A stretch of 64,000 bases of DNA from the NCBI GenBank assembly GCA_013399875.1, contig VXAZ01000601.1, positions 255,582-319,581 on the forward strand, written 5' to 3'. The position numbers and the translations under genes were made by a program. Source of the stretch: Gymnorhina tibicen (Eukaryota; Chordata; Aves; Passeriformes; Artamidae). Every line of letters begins with the position of its first letter. Position 1 is the first letter of the stretch. Positions 1 to 11,640 of the stretch are shown here, in pieces. The notes below the pieces were generated by a model. The model ran no database searches. It was not told where the DNA came from and saw nothing but the letters and a program-made list of their open reading frames with translations.

Positions 1-3000
1 AAATGAATGCAATCAAGAATCTTTATGATACACATCCTGCATGTCTCAGTTGTGGGTCTTCTTTTCTCTCCTCGAAAACAGCTGATAATGACCTGCTAGT
101 GTCCCACAAGAACAACCCAAAATATGCATCATTTCAAGCATTCTCCTTTCTTTTTTGGGTCTATGGATCAGGAGGCAAAACTTGGTTTTTTAGAGCAGCC
201 TACCTGAGCCCCACAGATGTCATCTGTCCTCAGCTGAAAATATATTTTCCTGAGCAAGCAAAAAGCATGAAGTTATACAAACTCTATCTGCTCAAATGGC
301 AAAAACCTTTGCCAAAAATGTCCGGCCACCCCTGGCTTGAGCTGCACAGGCTGGCAGAAGCTCAACACCCTGACATGGCTGGAGGTGTTTCCCTCTCCCA
401 GCCTGTAATTTGCCCTGCACGCTGCCGGGAGGGGACAGCAGCTCTTCCCAAATACTGAGCCAATGTTCGACAGCCAAAACCAAGGCAGTGAAGACATGCA
501 GAAGGCCAGCTGGAAGAGACAGCACATCCAGAGCAGCAAGATGGGTTCCACCCTCAGTGCTTATTTCACATCAAATAGTCCAAGAGGGCACAGGAGAACA
601 CCCTAGAAAAATTTATGTGCATCATGTCCTGATTTGGCCTCACTAGCAGGCTGCCCTCTCCCCAGAGGCTTGTGATCCCATGGAAACCACCGCCTTACAC
701 CCAGGGAGCCAGGGATGCTCACCCAGGGGAAGGCAGGACAGCTGGGCAGCCCGCCTCAGAGTCCAGGGGTTGAGTTAAGATATACAAGCAGGAGAGTAGC
801 AAAGAGCTGAAAACTGCTGCCCAGGTGAGAGAAGAGGGGATGTTTCCAGCAGTGTAAAATAGTTTTGGGAGAAAGCTATTTTGGAAATCTCCCCGACACC
901 ACGGCCGGGAGCCCTGGTCAGGGTCCGGACCTGGGCCATGTAGTCTCAGCACCTGAACAGAGACTGAGGCAAAGGATCCTGCCCAAGGTCTTCTATGCCA
1001 GGAATGAGGCAGCAGGGATGGGTAGGAGAAGGCCCAGGACAGCCATGGGGAGAATAGAGAGTCCACCAGGATCAGCAACAGGCCACAGCTGCCTAATGTT
1101 TCCTGGAGGGGATGCACAACTCCCAAAAACAATCAAATTAAGAGATACTGTTCAGAAGAATGACAGGATGAAGGCAGGCAAAGCAGCTGCTTTTTCAAGT
1201 AGCATCTGCTAAGCGCTAGAGGAAAAGCACAAGAACAGCACTAAAAATAAAATCAGGAGCATTGATGATAAGGGCCAGCCAGCCAGTCCAGTAACTTACA
1301 TTTAGGAAACAAGCAAAAACTCACAAGCAAGAGTTTCTCCCCAAATAAGGTTTTCAGCAGAAGAATTTCATTTTAACAGTAGTCCAGCACCAGGGTATTT
1401 GGACAGACTCGCTTTTGCAGGCTGGTAGCAGGCTCTTAATCTGCTCTCACACTAAATGCATTCTCCTTCCATCTTCAGAGAAATGAAGAAGGAGTGTAAG
1501 TTTAGACATTTCTCTCAGGGAAAATTCCTGCAGCTGCCAAAAAATACCATTTAGAGGTAATGGTGGGGTTCGGGAAGGATTTCTTATCATCCTGATGCTG
1601 CATTTGACAGAGCTTTACTCTTTGTGTAACTACTCCTTCCACACTTCGTGTGTTATGTACATGCCAAAGATACCATTTATGGCCTCAGGCACAACAAAAT
1701 CTCATCAAGACTGTTCAGGCAAATCAAAGGAAAATATTGGCAAAGCTGTGCTTGCAATATGTATTAACTTGGAGAAACGTAATTTTTTTCCTTGGGTCTC
1801 TCATATACAAAAATCTTTCCTCTTTTCATGTGGAGATATGCCAAATGACAAGCCAAAGTGGTTTCAAACTCAGGCAGAGATCTTAAGTGGCTATTTCAAG
1901 TTACAGGAAAGATCAAAATAGTTAAATTTAAAACCTATAATTTGGAGCCATTTTCAAGGTACTGCAGCACAAATTTTCAGTTTGAACAAACTTAACAGTG
2001 CCCTTTAAATACAATCAATAGTTAGAAACAGTGGCAGAGAAGTGCCAGCCAGCCAGCCATGTCCTGTATGCTGAGATGTTAATTTACTGTGTTAAAAAAA
2101 TTTAAGTGAATGCCTCCTGAAATGGGTGACACACACACACTGTAATTTTTAACATATAACATAACTTGAAACAGCAAATTCAAAGAAAAAAACTCAAATC
2201 AATCAAAACACAGCCATTTTGGAAGCAGAAAAATTAGTGAAGTATTTAGAGAAACATATAATTTGTTATCCCAGTTAGGGAAAAACATTTGTACTTTCAT
2301 AAGTTTTACAGAAGTACCAAGAAAGAAACAAAGATTGCCAATATTAAATTGCAGTCTGTATTACAATGCACTGTATATTACAATTTTATGAAGTATTAGA
2401 TTACTGATACACTTTTTGGACAAAAAATTAGTAATGTGATGGGGGTGCAGGGAGGGAGGGATGGGTTTTGGTTGCCTCTTCACTGCTTTCCACTCCAAAC
2501 AATCACAGTGCTGGACCGGGGATCCGTGCCTTGGGAACAGTCTCCCAACAAAGATACTCCTGTTTACCAACATTGCATCAAAACATCTCAGTGTGGGCGT
2601 AAGCCCATGCCCAACTCCAAACTCTGCAAAGTAAATCTAAGCAGCTTGCCTAAGGCTATACATAAAATGTGCACGGAGTGTGAATTTTCAAACCAGTGGC
2701 TTATTCAACTGAATGTCAACACAAGAACTTGCCAAGTCTTGTTCCCTGCACTTTCATCAGCCACAGATTTGACCAATCAATACCCATTTCATTCATAGCT
2801 CTAGAGTGAGAGAATAAAACCATATTTCAGTGATGTTAATTTCTAACTACTCATTTCAACTGTCAGACAAGGAGACAAAAGTAAAACACAAATCAACATC
2901 AACATTTCCAAATTATCTTTAGAATCAATGTTTTTGATAAACTGAATTATAAGCATGTTCATACTTTTCACAGAAAGAACCTCACACATACTGATGGCTA

Positions 3001-3788
3001 TCTCAAGCTTTTATAAACACTGTTTTTACACTGTAGATGTTTGGGAAGCCCATGTCACATCTGCCAGCACTTAGTGCTGCAGTGGACCAAGATGATAAGG
3101 GGTACAGCAGTTTGCATGAAGGAAAACTGTCACTGATGGTTCTATTGCACCTCCTGCACCACCTCCAATGCTTGCCCAGACTTAGCTACCCAAGCCATTA
3201 AGTGCAGTTAGTTTGTCTGTGCTTTCTGGCAAGGTGTATTTCACTGTGAGAGAAAGGACAGTTCAACAGCTCGTTGAAATATCCTTAATTACACTCTCTG
3301 TTTATGTGATCTCACCCTGGAGATTTCAGTTGCACCAGGTGCTGCTGAAGAGTGAGCAGGCTGAGCACAGAGGATGCAATGACCTGATTATTCAAGGACC
3401 ACTCAGACAGAAATGTAGTGCTTTGGTGATGCTTAAAAAGCCGCAAGGAGTTTTCAGGAGGGAATTACTACAGCTCATGAAAACGGTCCACTTCACATAG
3501 GAATATATGAAAGCAGTGTCAGGAGATGAGTTAACATTATTGATTGATATAAACATGACATATCTGTTATGCCTGAGGTCACCTGAGAATTTAATTTCTA
3601 TTAGGCTTCTCTGCTGCTGGAAGTCTTATTCATATGCAACTATCCAGATAATATCTATCCAGATACTCTATCCAGATAATACTATCCAGATAATCCAGAG
3701 CTTGTTTAGACAGAGCCAGCCCATCCAAAGCACAACTGGATAAAGTCGTGCCTTAGAACACACTTACCTGCTTGTATTCAGAACATCA
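1..3788. other. Non-coding region, no gene recognised
   Basis: The open frames here (up to 151 codons at 3-458) have no recognisable domains or splice context. A short CA repeat occurs at about 2130-2140 and the TATCCAGATA repeat at about 3640-3706. If the 7-kb island is SRPX's promoter, this would be its first intron (inference). Confidence 0.5.
3640..3706. repeat. Short tandem repeat, TATCCAGATA-type unit
   Basis: Four imperfect copies of CTATCCAGATAAT lie in about 65 bases. It is a minor satellite-like patch. Confidence 0.7.
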
Positions 3789-3880
3789 AAGAATCATAGA
3801 ATGGCTTGGATTGGAAGGGACCTTAATGCTCATCTCGTTCCACCCCCGCTGCTGTGGACAGGGTCACCTTTCCTTAGAGT
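3789..3880 (-). mobile_element. Short CR1 LINE fragment
   Basis: AAGAATCATAGAATGGCTTG, GATTGGAAGGGACCTTAATG and CTCATCTCGTTCCACCCCCG match the extreme 3' end of CR1 in reverse complement. Similarity fades after about 3880. Confidence 0.85.
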
Positions 3881-6874
3881 ATTCACATGCTGGGATTTGA
3901 GCTGTATTTGGCCAGCACACAACACGCCCACGGCTGTGCCCACCACGGGTCATGAGCAGCGCCCGCACCTCCACACGTGGATCCTGTACACACAAATTGT
4001 CACCCAGCACTGACAGCAAGCTGTGTTTAAAAGAAAACGGCAACAAAAGAACTCTCAGCTGACACAGCAGGCCCCACCCTTGGCACTGCAGAGCATCAGC
4101 TGCTCAGGGCCACGGAGATTGCTTCTTGACCATTCTGCAGCTTGGTCTGATGGAGAGGAGCTACCAGTAGGAATCAAATTATTGTGATATTTTTGAAGCC
4201 TGCCATTTGACTTAAGGCAATCTTAAATACTTTCTTCCTTCAGTTTTGTCTTCCTATTCTTTGTCTATTTATAGTATAAACTATTGGGCAACGACTGCCC
4301 CTCTCTGAACAGCTGAAGCACTCAGAAGTCTCACCCAGACCTGCACCCCTTGATCTAGCACACAGCTTTGAGAAGAGCTACCCTTTTCACAATCTGACTT
4401 CCATCTACTCATATGTAATCCATAATATACATAGGTTATAAGCATACTACACACAAATATGTATATCGTTTTCTTTGAATTAAATCTGATACAGCTTTTT
4501 AAAATAGTTACATAATATTACATGGTCTTCAAGTGATTTTAATGGCATCTCTCTCAAGGTTGATGGCCCCTTCACACCACCCTGTTCCAATGCACAGTTC
4601 CCATTCATTCTGTCATAGATAAGCTTTTCTTTTAATCTACCAGAAGTGTAGGACACAAATACCACAGCCTTACATCATACAGTGCCACTTGATTTCACCT
4701 TCACATACCCCAAGCACTGAACAAGTGATCTCCACATGTACATATGGACAGCTGTACCCTCCTCAACACCACAGAAAGTCATTGAAGAGCTCAAAGATCA
4801 CATCTCCCTCTTCAGTCCTTAGGAAAAGGGTTTCACGCCTGTTTTAACTTCCAAAAGGTGCATCTCTAAACTGTTCTTGAAGAGAAAACAGACTTTCCTC
4901 TGAGTAGTGCTACCAGAGAGATTTTGTCAGTACCTCATTAGCTTTGAGTGTACCAACGTGAGAATACCACAGCATCCTTTATAAATTTGAAAATACAGTT
5001 ACAGTAAAAACAGCTGCTGCTTCAAAGGCTTTTAAGTATTTTAAGAATTTTAATTATTTGGATATTTTTCAGTTTTCCTCCTTATGCCAAGCAGATAATT
5101 AGTTCAATTACATTTTCACAGGTGGAATACTGATTTCTACTTGCCTGCCATCAAAAAATTGATAGCAGAACTCTTAGGGCATGGAAATTACACCTATTTA
5201 GTATGGTGTTTAACATAGTCTTTGGATTGTGGAGCACAAATGTCCTACACCAAAAATTTCAGTGTTACCAGATTATGAATTCAAGAGCAGATGAGACTAT
5301 TTCTGATATTTAAAGAACAACCTACTATTGAATACAAGCATTTTGCATCGATCCAAAACAGACTGCTTGGCTTTGTCTACAAAGTAGTCCAGCGTCAACA
5401 TCTTGGTAAGGGTTCAATAAGCTTGTGCCTGTATAATCAAGAGGGCCCCAAACACACGTGCTGTAGAGATTTTTTATTTTAAAAAGTCTATTTTCGTTTA
5501 CTTAATGGCATTCTGTACCTAATGTGCATGGTTACATACCAACACAGTACCGTTAGGGAAAATATCTATTTACAGTTTCACTAGATTTCATACTGGGAAT
5601 AAAGATCTGAAAGAATATCACATTTCTCTATTAAAAACAAACAGAAGAAAAGTAACTGGAAACATGAACTTTATATTAGGGTTTACAATTACAGCTGCTG
5701 ATGATTTAAGCTCTTTGGAGCCTTTGACACTAAGCATAAAGGGGAAATTGGACTTCCAAATGAGTGAAAGATGTAACAAGCAGGCTTTTGTGCAGCCCAC
5801 TTGCAGATTACATGCAAAAATTAGACTTTTGAGATTAGAGAGGTTACATTTGGCCTTTTAGGAAAACAGATGATAGGATATTAGCATCCTCTGTAAATTA
5901 CTTGAACACTAACATTCACATGAACCGCAAACTAAAGCGGTCATTTTCCTAAGAAAATAAAGAGAATTTGGCAGTACAGTAATCCTCAGAGAAATGCCAG
6001 GACAGAAACCTCTGTTTTCTTTGTTGATTTAGCAATATGTGTCCAATACCTTAGTGTTTGGTAAAGAAAGAGCATAAACGTGTGTTCCAACATCTTTCGT
6101 GTTGGAACGAAGCCACTTGGAGCTCGCCAACGAAAACAAGGAAAGCTAAACCTCAACTCACAAATACCACCATTATGCCATCTTACACCCCTCCATGGAC
6201 AGAACTATGTTTTAAGTAGGGACAGCTCCAGGAAACAAAAAATGGCTATCACCAACACGCAGCTGAGCTGTATTAGACACCTTTCTCTCCTGTTCACTGC
6301 CACTCTTCCCTTTCAAACCACAGTAACACACCTCAAGTTGAAGCCATACCCACTTACTTGGAAGGCTCTGTTCTGACCACAGATTCTCACGGACTCCACC
6401 TGTTAAACCACCACCAGAGCATGCCAGTTTACACTGGCTTTGCTTGCAATGTCTGCCAAATCAGAAGTGTTTAATCCAACAAGAGGTGTCTGCTTTAGAA
6501 CAGGCAAACCCACATACCCCTTTCCTTCTGCAAGGAAATGGAACCTGAATTTGAGCTCATTTCAAATTTTGCTACAGGAAATGCAAACAATTAGAAGTGA
6601 AATAGCATCAGAATACATTGTTTTACCTACTAGATGCCTAAAAACCCAACCAGATTCACCCATTCATTTTTCACACTGGAAACTGAGATTAGCTTGCTGC
6701 ATGCACAGCATGCACCCGGGCACCAAAAACTGCTGAAAGGCTCCCAAGTGCCACGGTCCAAGGGGCAGGGCTGGCCCATCGGACTTACACTCGCCGCTCC
6801 TCTGCAATTAAGGACAGCACAGAACCTCTCTTCTCCTTCACCAGCTTTGAGCGGGTGTCACCTCCTCTCTCGAG
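3881..6874. other. Non-coding region, no gene recognised
   Basis: AT-rich DNA without recognisable exons, RNA genes or mobile elements. Open frames are short and featureless. Confidence 0.5.
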
Positions 6875-7405
6875 TGCCGAGGTGGCGGCACGGAGGCGCA
6901 GATGTGACACCCGCTGTGGGAACGCGCCGGGCTGCCACCAACCCGCACTCGGCAGTGCTGAACCCCGGCACGGGTGGACGCTTTAATCGAACCCACTCCC
7001 AGTAATAACCCGGCACTCCCCATCAGGACGCGGCTTCATCCGCGCTGACGGTCGCCCCGGGACGAGCCGCGGGCTGGACCAGACACAGAGCGAGACACAA
7101 AGCGCTGCGGGCGGGGAGCGAGCGAGCAGGACGGGCCCCCGGCCCCTCGGGCTGCCGCGGCCACCGCGNNNNNNNNNNNNNNNNNNNNNNNNNNNNNNNN
7201 NNNNNNNNNNNNNNNNNNNNNNNNNNNNNNNNNNNNNNNNNNNNNNNNNNNNNNNNNNNNNCCCGCCGCCCGGCCCCGCCTCGCCTCCCGGGAAGGCGCT
7301 CGGGCGTTTGGGATCTTCAGCGTCGCCCGAGGGGCTCCTGCCGCCCGCTGCCCTCCGACGTGGCCTCCGGGAATCGCCCGGCTGTGCCCTGGCCGGGAGA
7401 GAGGT
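6875..7405. promoter_or_regulatory. GC/CpG-rich island, promoter-like, broken by an N gap
   Basis: GC content and CG dinucleotides rise sharply above the AT-rich surroundings (for example 7030-7168 and 7262-7400), with GC-box-like GGGCGGG/CCCGCC words. Such islands mark vertebrate promoters. In human gene order, the gene 3' of RPGR is SRPX, in the same orientation. Its first exon could sit here or in the gap. I see no convincing SRPX signal peptide or sushi exon, so the gene assignment is only a suggestion. Confidence 0.65.
7169..7261. other. Assembly gap (93 N)
   Basis: A run of 93 unknown bases in the centre of the CpG island; its true length may differ. Any exon or transcription start there is invisible. 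Confidence 1.
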
Positions 7406-7640
7406 CACAGAATCAGAATGGTTTGGTTTAGAAGGGACCATAAGGATCACCTAGTTCCACACCACCTGCCTCCTCTGGACTCGCTCCAACAGGTCCATGT
7501 CGTTCCTGTGCTGGGACCCCAGAGCTGGATGCGCTATTCAGGGTGGGGCCTCACCAGAGCAGAGGGGCAGAATCCCCTCCCCGGACCTGCTGCCCACGCT
7601 GCTGTTGATGCAGCCCAGGTGTGGGGTCCGCGCTCGGTGC
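7406..7640 (-). mobile_element. CR1 LINE fragment next to the CpG island
   Basis: It starts CACAGAATCAGAATGGTTTG and continues GACCATAAGGATCACCTAGT, CAGGGTGGGGCCTCACCAGA and GATGCAGCCCAGG. This is the reverse complement of a CR1 subfamily 3' end, diverged from the copy at 43390. It abuts the GC-rich island. The end near 7640 is approximate. Confidence 0.85.
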
Positions 7641-7853
7641 CGTGAGCCCCAACCTCAGCCAGAGCACCGAGCTGGCTGGGACAGTGTGTCTGTCACCGAT
7701 GTCCTCCAATCTGTCCCTCCAAGGCAGGGAGGGAGGCAGGGAGGCTCCCAGTGAACAAGGGCAGGATGGGGAGGATGAGCCCTTCGTGCTCCCTCCGGTA
7801 ACTTTTCTGGCACGGTGGGACCTCTGTGGGGGCACCTTCTGCTGACAGTCCTC

Positions 7854-7881
7854 ATCCCATCCCATCTCATCCCATCCCAGG
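7854..7881. repeat. CCCAT pentamer microsatellite
   Basis: Five consecutive CATCCCATCT-like pentamers. Confidence 0.75.
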
Positions 7882-8161
7882 TGGCAGCGCCTGCCCACGC
7901 AGGCCTGGAGTTTTGCAGGCAGCGGTGCAAGGAAACAGACTGCACTCCTCAAGATGAGCTGCTCCAGTTGCTCAGCAGTTTGCAGATGGCCAGCTTTAAA
8001 TGTCGAAAAAAAAAATCCCTAAGTCATGCGAGTAAGAAAAAAAAGGTTGGAGTCATCACATTTTTCATTAACTTTTTGAGCTGCCAGAGTGTTGTGGAGT
8101 TACATTTTCAGGCTTTGTTCCATAACCACAAAGACTAGAGACTTTTTTTCCTGCCTTTCAG

Positions 8162-8277
8162 ATGAAAGCAAATTTCCCAGTCACTCCAAGCCTATGGAAG
8201 CGGAGGCTTCAGGCAGAGCATCATATGTTCCAACACTTTTAAGTTTGGCATCTGTCAACCCTGAAGCTTTACTACAG
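8162..8277 (+). other. Exon-like segment of unknown gene
   Basis: This 116-base stretch is preceded by CTTTTTTTCCTGCCTTTCAG, a near-ideal acceptor, and followed by CTACAG|GTAGAT. One frame is open throughout: (D)ESKFPSHSKPMEAEASGR, then ASYVPTLLSLASVNPEALLQ. It begins with a split codon and ends in phase 0. It lies about 0.9 kb from the CpG island, on the strand opposite to RPGR. No family is recognised and no partner exon was found. It may be an exon of a lineage-specific or non-coding transcript, or chance. Confidence 0.3.
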
Positions 8278-11200
8278 GTAGATTTGGTGTTTATTTCTTT
8301 TTGCACTTCCTACCATGAGCATTTAAGGTGCAATCTAAACTGGTGAAAGTGTGAGAAAAGCCCTGGCCCCAGCCAGAGTTTGTGTGCTGGGGTAGTACAG
8401 GGGAGTGAGCCCAGGGAGTTCCGAGGGTCCCTCCCACAATTAGGGAAATACCATCTAGTCAGGAAAGGAATACTTTAAAAATATGGGATATGGAATTGCA
8501 GACGGGAGAGAGTCATCTCAAGGGGAAATGTTAGTCTGGAAACAGAGGAAGGTGCCAGTTCTGATGCACTTTGAGGCTATACCTAAGTGGCCTAAGAAAA
8601 GTGTGATCTTGCTGGCAATTAAAATAAAAATCTATGTGGGTGCTGTGTTTGGGAGCTTTCACCAAAACGTTTTTTTCTCATCTGAATTTTCCTTTGGATC
8701 AGGAGTACCCTTGGATACCTCCCCACTCGGATTCACTGATTTGGTGTCTGAGACTAAATGCACACAGGAGTGAGCGCACCTCCTGCATTCCCAGGGCCAG
8801 GCTAGAGCTCCTTCTGAGTGAAACACCTGATGGGTTTGGGTGGGCACTGGGGCCTCAGCACAAACTGTTCTCCAAGTTGCTCTGCCCAGTGCAGGTGCAG
8901 TCTGAGTATGCTTGGGTTCAATAATCGGTTTTGACCACCTTTTTTTGCCAAAAAATGAAAAAAACAAAAGTAATAAAAACAATGTCAGTTTCATCAGTGT
9001 CAATGTCAGAGCAACTGCAGTTTAACAGCCTAAGGAATTCTTAGATTTCCACAGGTGAAGAGATTAAAATACTAACATTACTCTGTTTAAAGTAGAACAT
9101 CAGGAAAAGGAGTGCTTTAATCTGATATTATTGGCATAGAAAAGATAAAGTAAAATGTTAGAAATCCATAATTAATTGTGATGATCTCTGTAGTTTATCT
9201 GTGCTGCAAGGCTTTGGTAACAGTTCAGCATTCCAATGTACTGGAACAATAAAGGTACCTAAAGCAGATCTTAATGGGTCAGGTATCTCGTGCTTCCCCT
9301 TTCTGTATTGTCCTTGTAGCTGCCCATTTCCAGAACACTGGCCTTCAGTTAGGTATTTCTGAGAGTATAAGGTCTGTACTACTCTGAGAGCAGTGTACAA
9401 GAAGCCACTTCCAGCAGAAGTGTGAATGCAGCTGCAGCTTCCCCATCATCTGTCCCAACACCACCCTGCCCATAGGTAGCAGCCTCTCTCCTAAGCAGCC
9501 TGTTTGAGCCATTTCAAGCTCAAACATGGCTACAGTGCAGAAATTTGGTGATGATGATGACAAATCCTTCTTGCCTGGTTGTCTCCTCAGCATGAGAGGC
9601 AAAGCTGTCAGTAGAAGGTGCCGTCGGTGACTGCAGCTGTGGTGTCTGAATTAGTACAGACAAGAATTCTTTTTGATTCCCTGGAATCAGTGATCTCAAA
9701 CTACATTCCTGTTGCTCTTGATTGTGCATGTGCAATTCCATCTGTTCAAACAACGTAACCACTGGTGTTTGCAGAATTTTTACTTTGTCTTGGCTGTCCA
9801 CTGCGTGGGGTTCTTGCTGTGGGCACTGTGAGCAAGCGTGCCTGCGATGCTGCTTTTCATCTGACATCCAACTCCTGGAGAGTCCTAACTGCCCTGAGAA
9901 AGGCAAGAGATTTCAGGGCTAACACAGTCTGCAACTTACAGCTCAAATTTAGAACCAAGTGCGAGCATAAGTAGCAGTGGGAATGCATCCTTCACAGGCT
10001 GTTTGAAATGAGCCTTGGAAAAATGCCAGTACCGAGGTGTGCATTCATCCGGACTCCAGTTTGCTCTGGAGTTTCTCTGTGCCACGTAACGCTCATTCTT
10101 CCTGTTTGATAGAATGACAGCAATGTGAACTCACCCAAAAGTCCAGGGCTTGAAAGGTAAATTCAAGGCAGCTTTAAAAAAAATTTGAATTCCTAATACA
10201 AATTAGATTCTTGTAGTTTTCTTGAGGGACCTTTTAATAGGAGAAAGCATGTGGAGCTATGAATGAATTAAACAAATGTCACATATATTGAATTTGAAGG
10301 CACAGTCCATTTTTTTTTCTCCCAGTTCAGCTTTCAATTTTCATAGAAAAAATTCTGACTATTTAAGCTTGTGGTTATTTGGAGTTCCTGGCACTCCTGG
10401 CATTACACAAGAATTAATGAATCTGCTTTTCATGGAAGATTCAGGGTTTGGCTATTCAGAGGTAAAAGAAAATTTTCATGACTGAAATCAAGCAACACTA
10501 GAGGACTGAAATGTGTGAAAATGTCTTGGTTGAATAGAAAAATCAAGCCCAAAGCAAAGTTAAGTGCTCTTGGAGACTTAGAAAAATATCCTTGTCAAAG
10601 AGTTAATGTAAGGACATAATTTTTCTTTCCTGCTTTTTTTAATAGCACTTCAGAAGTATAATTTTATTACTCTGTACCAAAATAGCTGTAACAACTGCAG
10701 TTACAGTGATAATAAAAATACAGCTTTTGATGGAGAGGAGAAATTAATTGAAATCAAATTTTAATATGTTTAACAATCTAATAATTTTTCTCCAAATGGC
10801 AAAAGAATGATAAGGAGATAAAAACAATACCCAAACAACCCAGCTGTATGTAATGAAGTTTTGGAATCCGCAGCTAAGGTATAATTAGTCATAAGAGGAT
10901 GACAAATAGGGCCCCAATCCAAACCACACAGTTTTAGCCCAGTGAATTGCCTGACTGAATGCAAATGCTCTGATACTTAGAATTACTCTTGTAAATATCT
11001 GCAGAAATAGAGACAGTCTTAAAATGAAATAATGATAATAATAATGCATTTCTTCTGTACGATTCCTAGAGTTCTTGGAGCTTATTATTTTCTCGTGATG
11101 TTTAGTGGCAGCAACACTTAGAAATATTCATTTGTAACTCAACATTTGCTGTTATTAGACCCTCCTTCCAGCTGTTGTGCCAGATTTTTCCCTCTGGATG

Positions 11201-11585
11201 TCAGCCTGTTGCATATGAGCTGTGCTTGGACACTGGTCCCTTTAGGATCCCAACTCAGGGCCATTCTGGATGCTTGCTGTGGGGCTGTGGAGTTCGCTCC
11301 GGTGTTGGGACATTTCAGAAGCTCTGACAGAGTCTGGGAGAGGTAGGCTGAAATGGAAGCAAAGACTGGGGTTGACATGGGGAGATAACAGGCAGGAAGA
11401 ACACATCTTCCGTAGGTGCTGCTGTGGTGAAGGCATCAAGAGGAAAAAAAGGCAAAAATATTTGGAGGAAGACATGGGCAGAAAGAGGCAGGTGGGTGAG
11501 TGTCACGTAGGGTGTTGTCTGGAGAATGATGGACAAAATTCCTCACACACCGTGCTGCTGCTGTCAGCACATGGCTGTGGAACCC

Positions 11586-11640
11586 CAGTGCTAGCCCATG
11601 AAACACCACTGCTAGCCAAGAAACACCACTGCTAGCCCAA
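11586..11640. repeat. Three-copy tandem repeat, about 20-bp unit
   Basis: The words ACTGCTAGCC and AGAAACACC alternate three times with small differences. Confidence 0.75.

Noticed and set aside
3..458. 151-codon plus-strand frame at the window start
   Set aside because: No domain, no splice context, and mixed-composition residues typical of chance frames.
6838..7023. Minus-strand frame beginning MGSAGLLLG, considered as a signal peptide
   Set aside because: The hydrophobic stretch is too short, no donor or homology follows, and codon content looks random for GC-rich DNA.
6983..7450. 155-codon minus-strand frame through the N gap, considered as SRPX exon 1
   Set aside because: About 31 residues are unknown, and its start lies in CR1 sequence. 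No signal peptide or SRPX-like residues are visible; GC-rich DNA gives stop-poor frames by chance.
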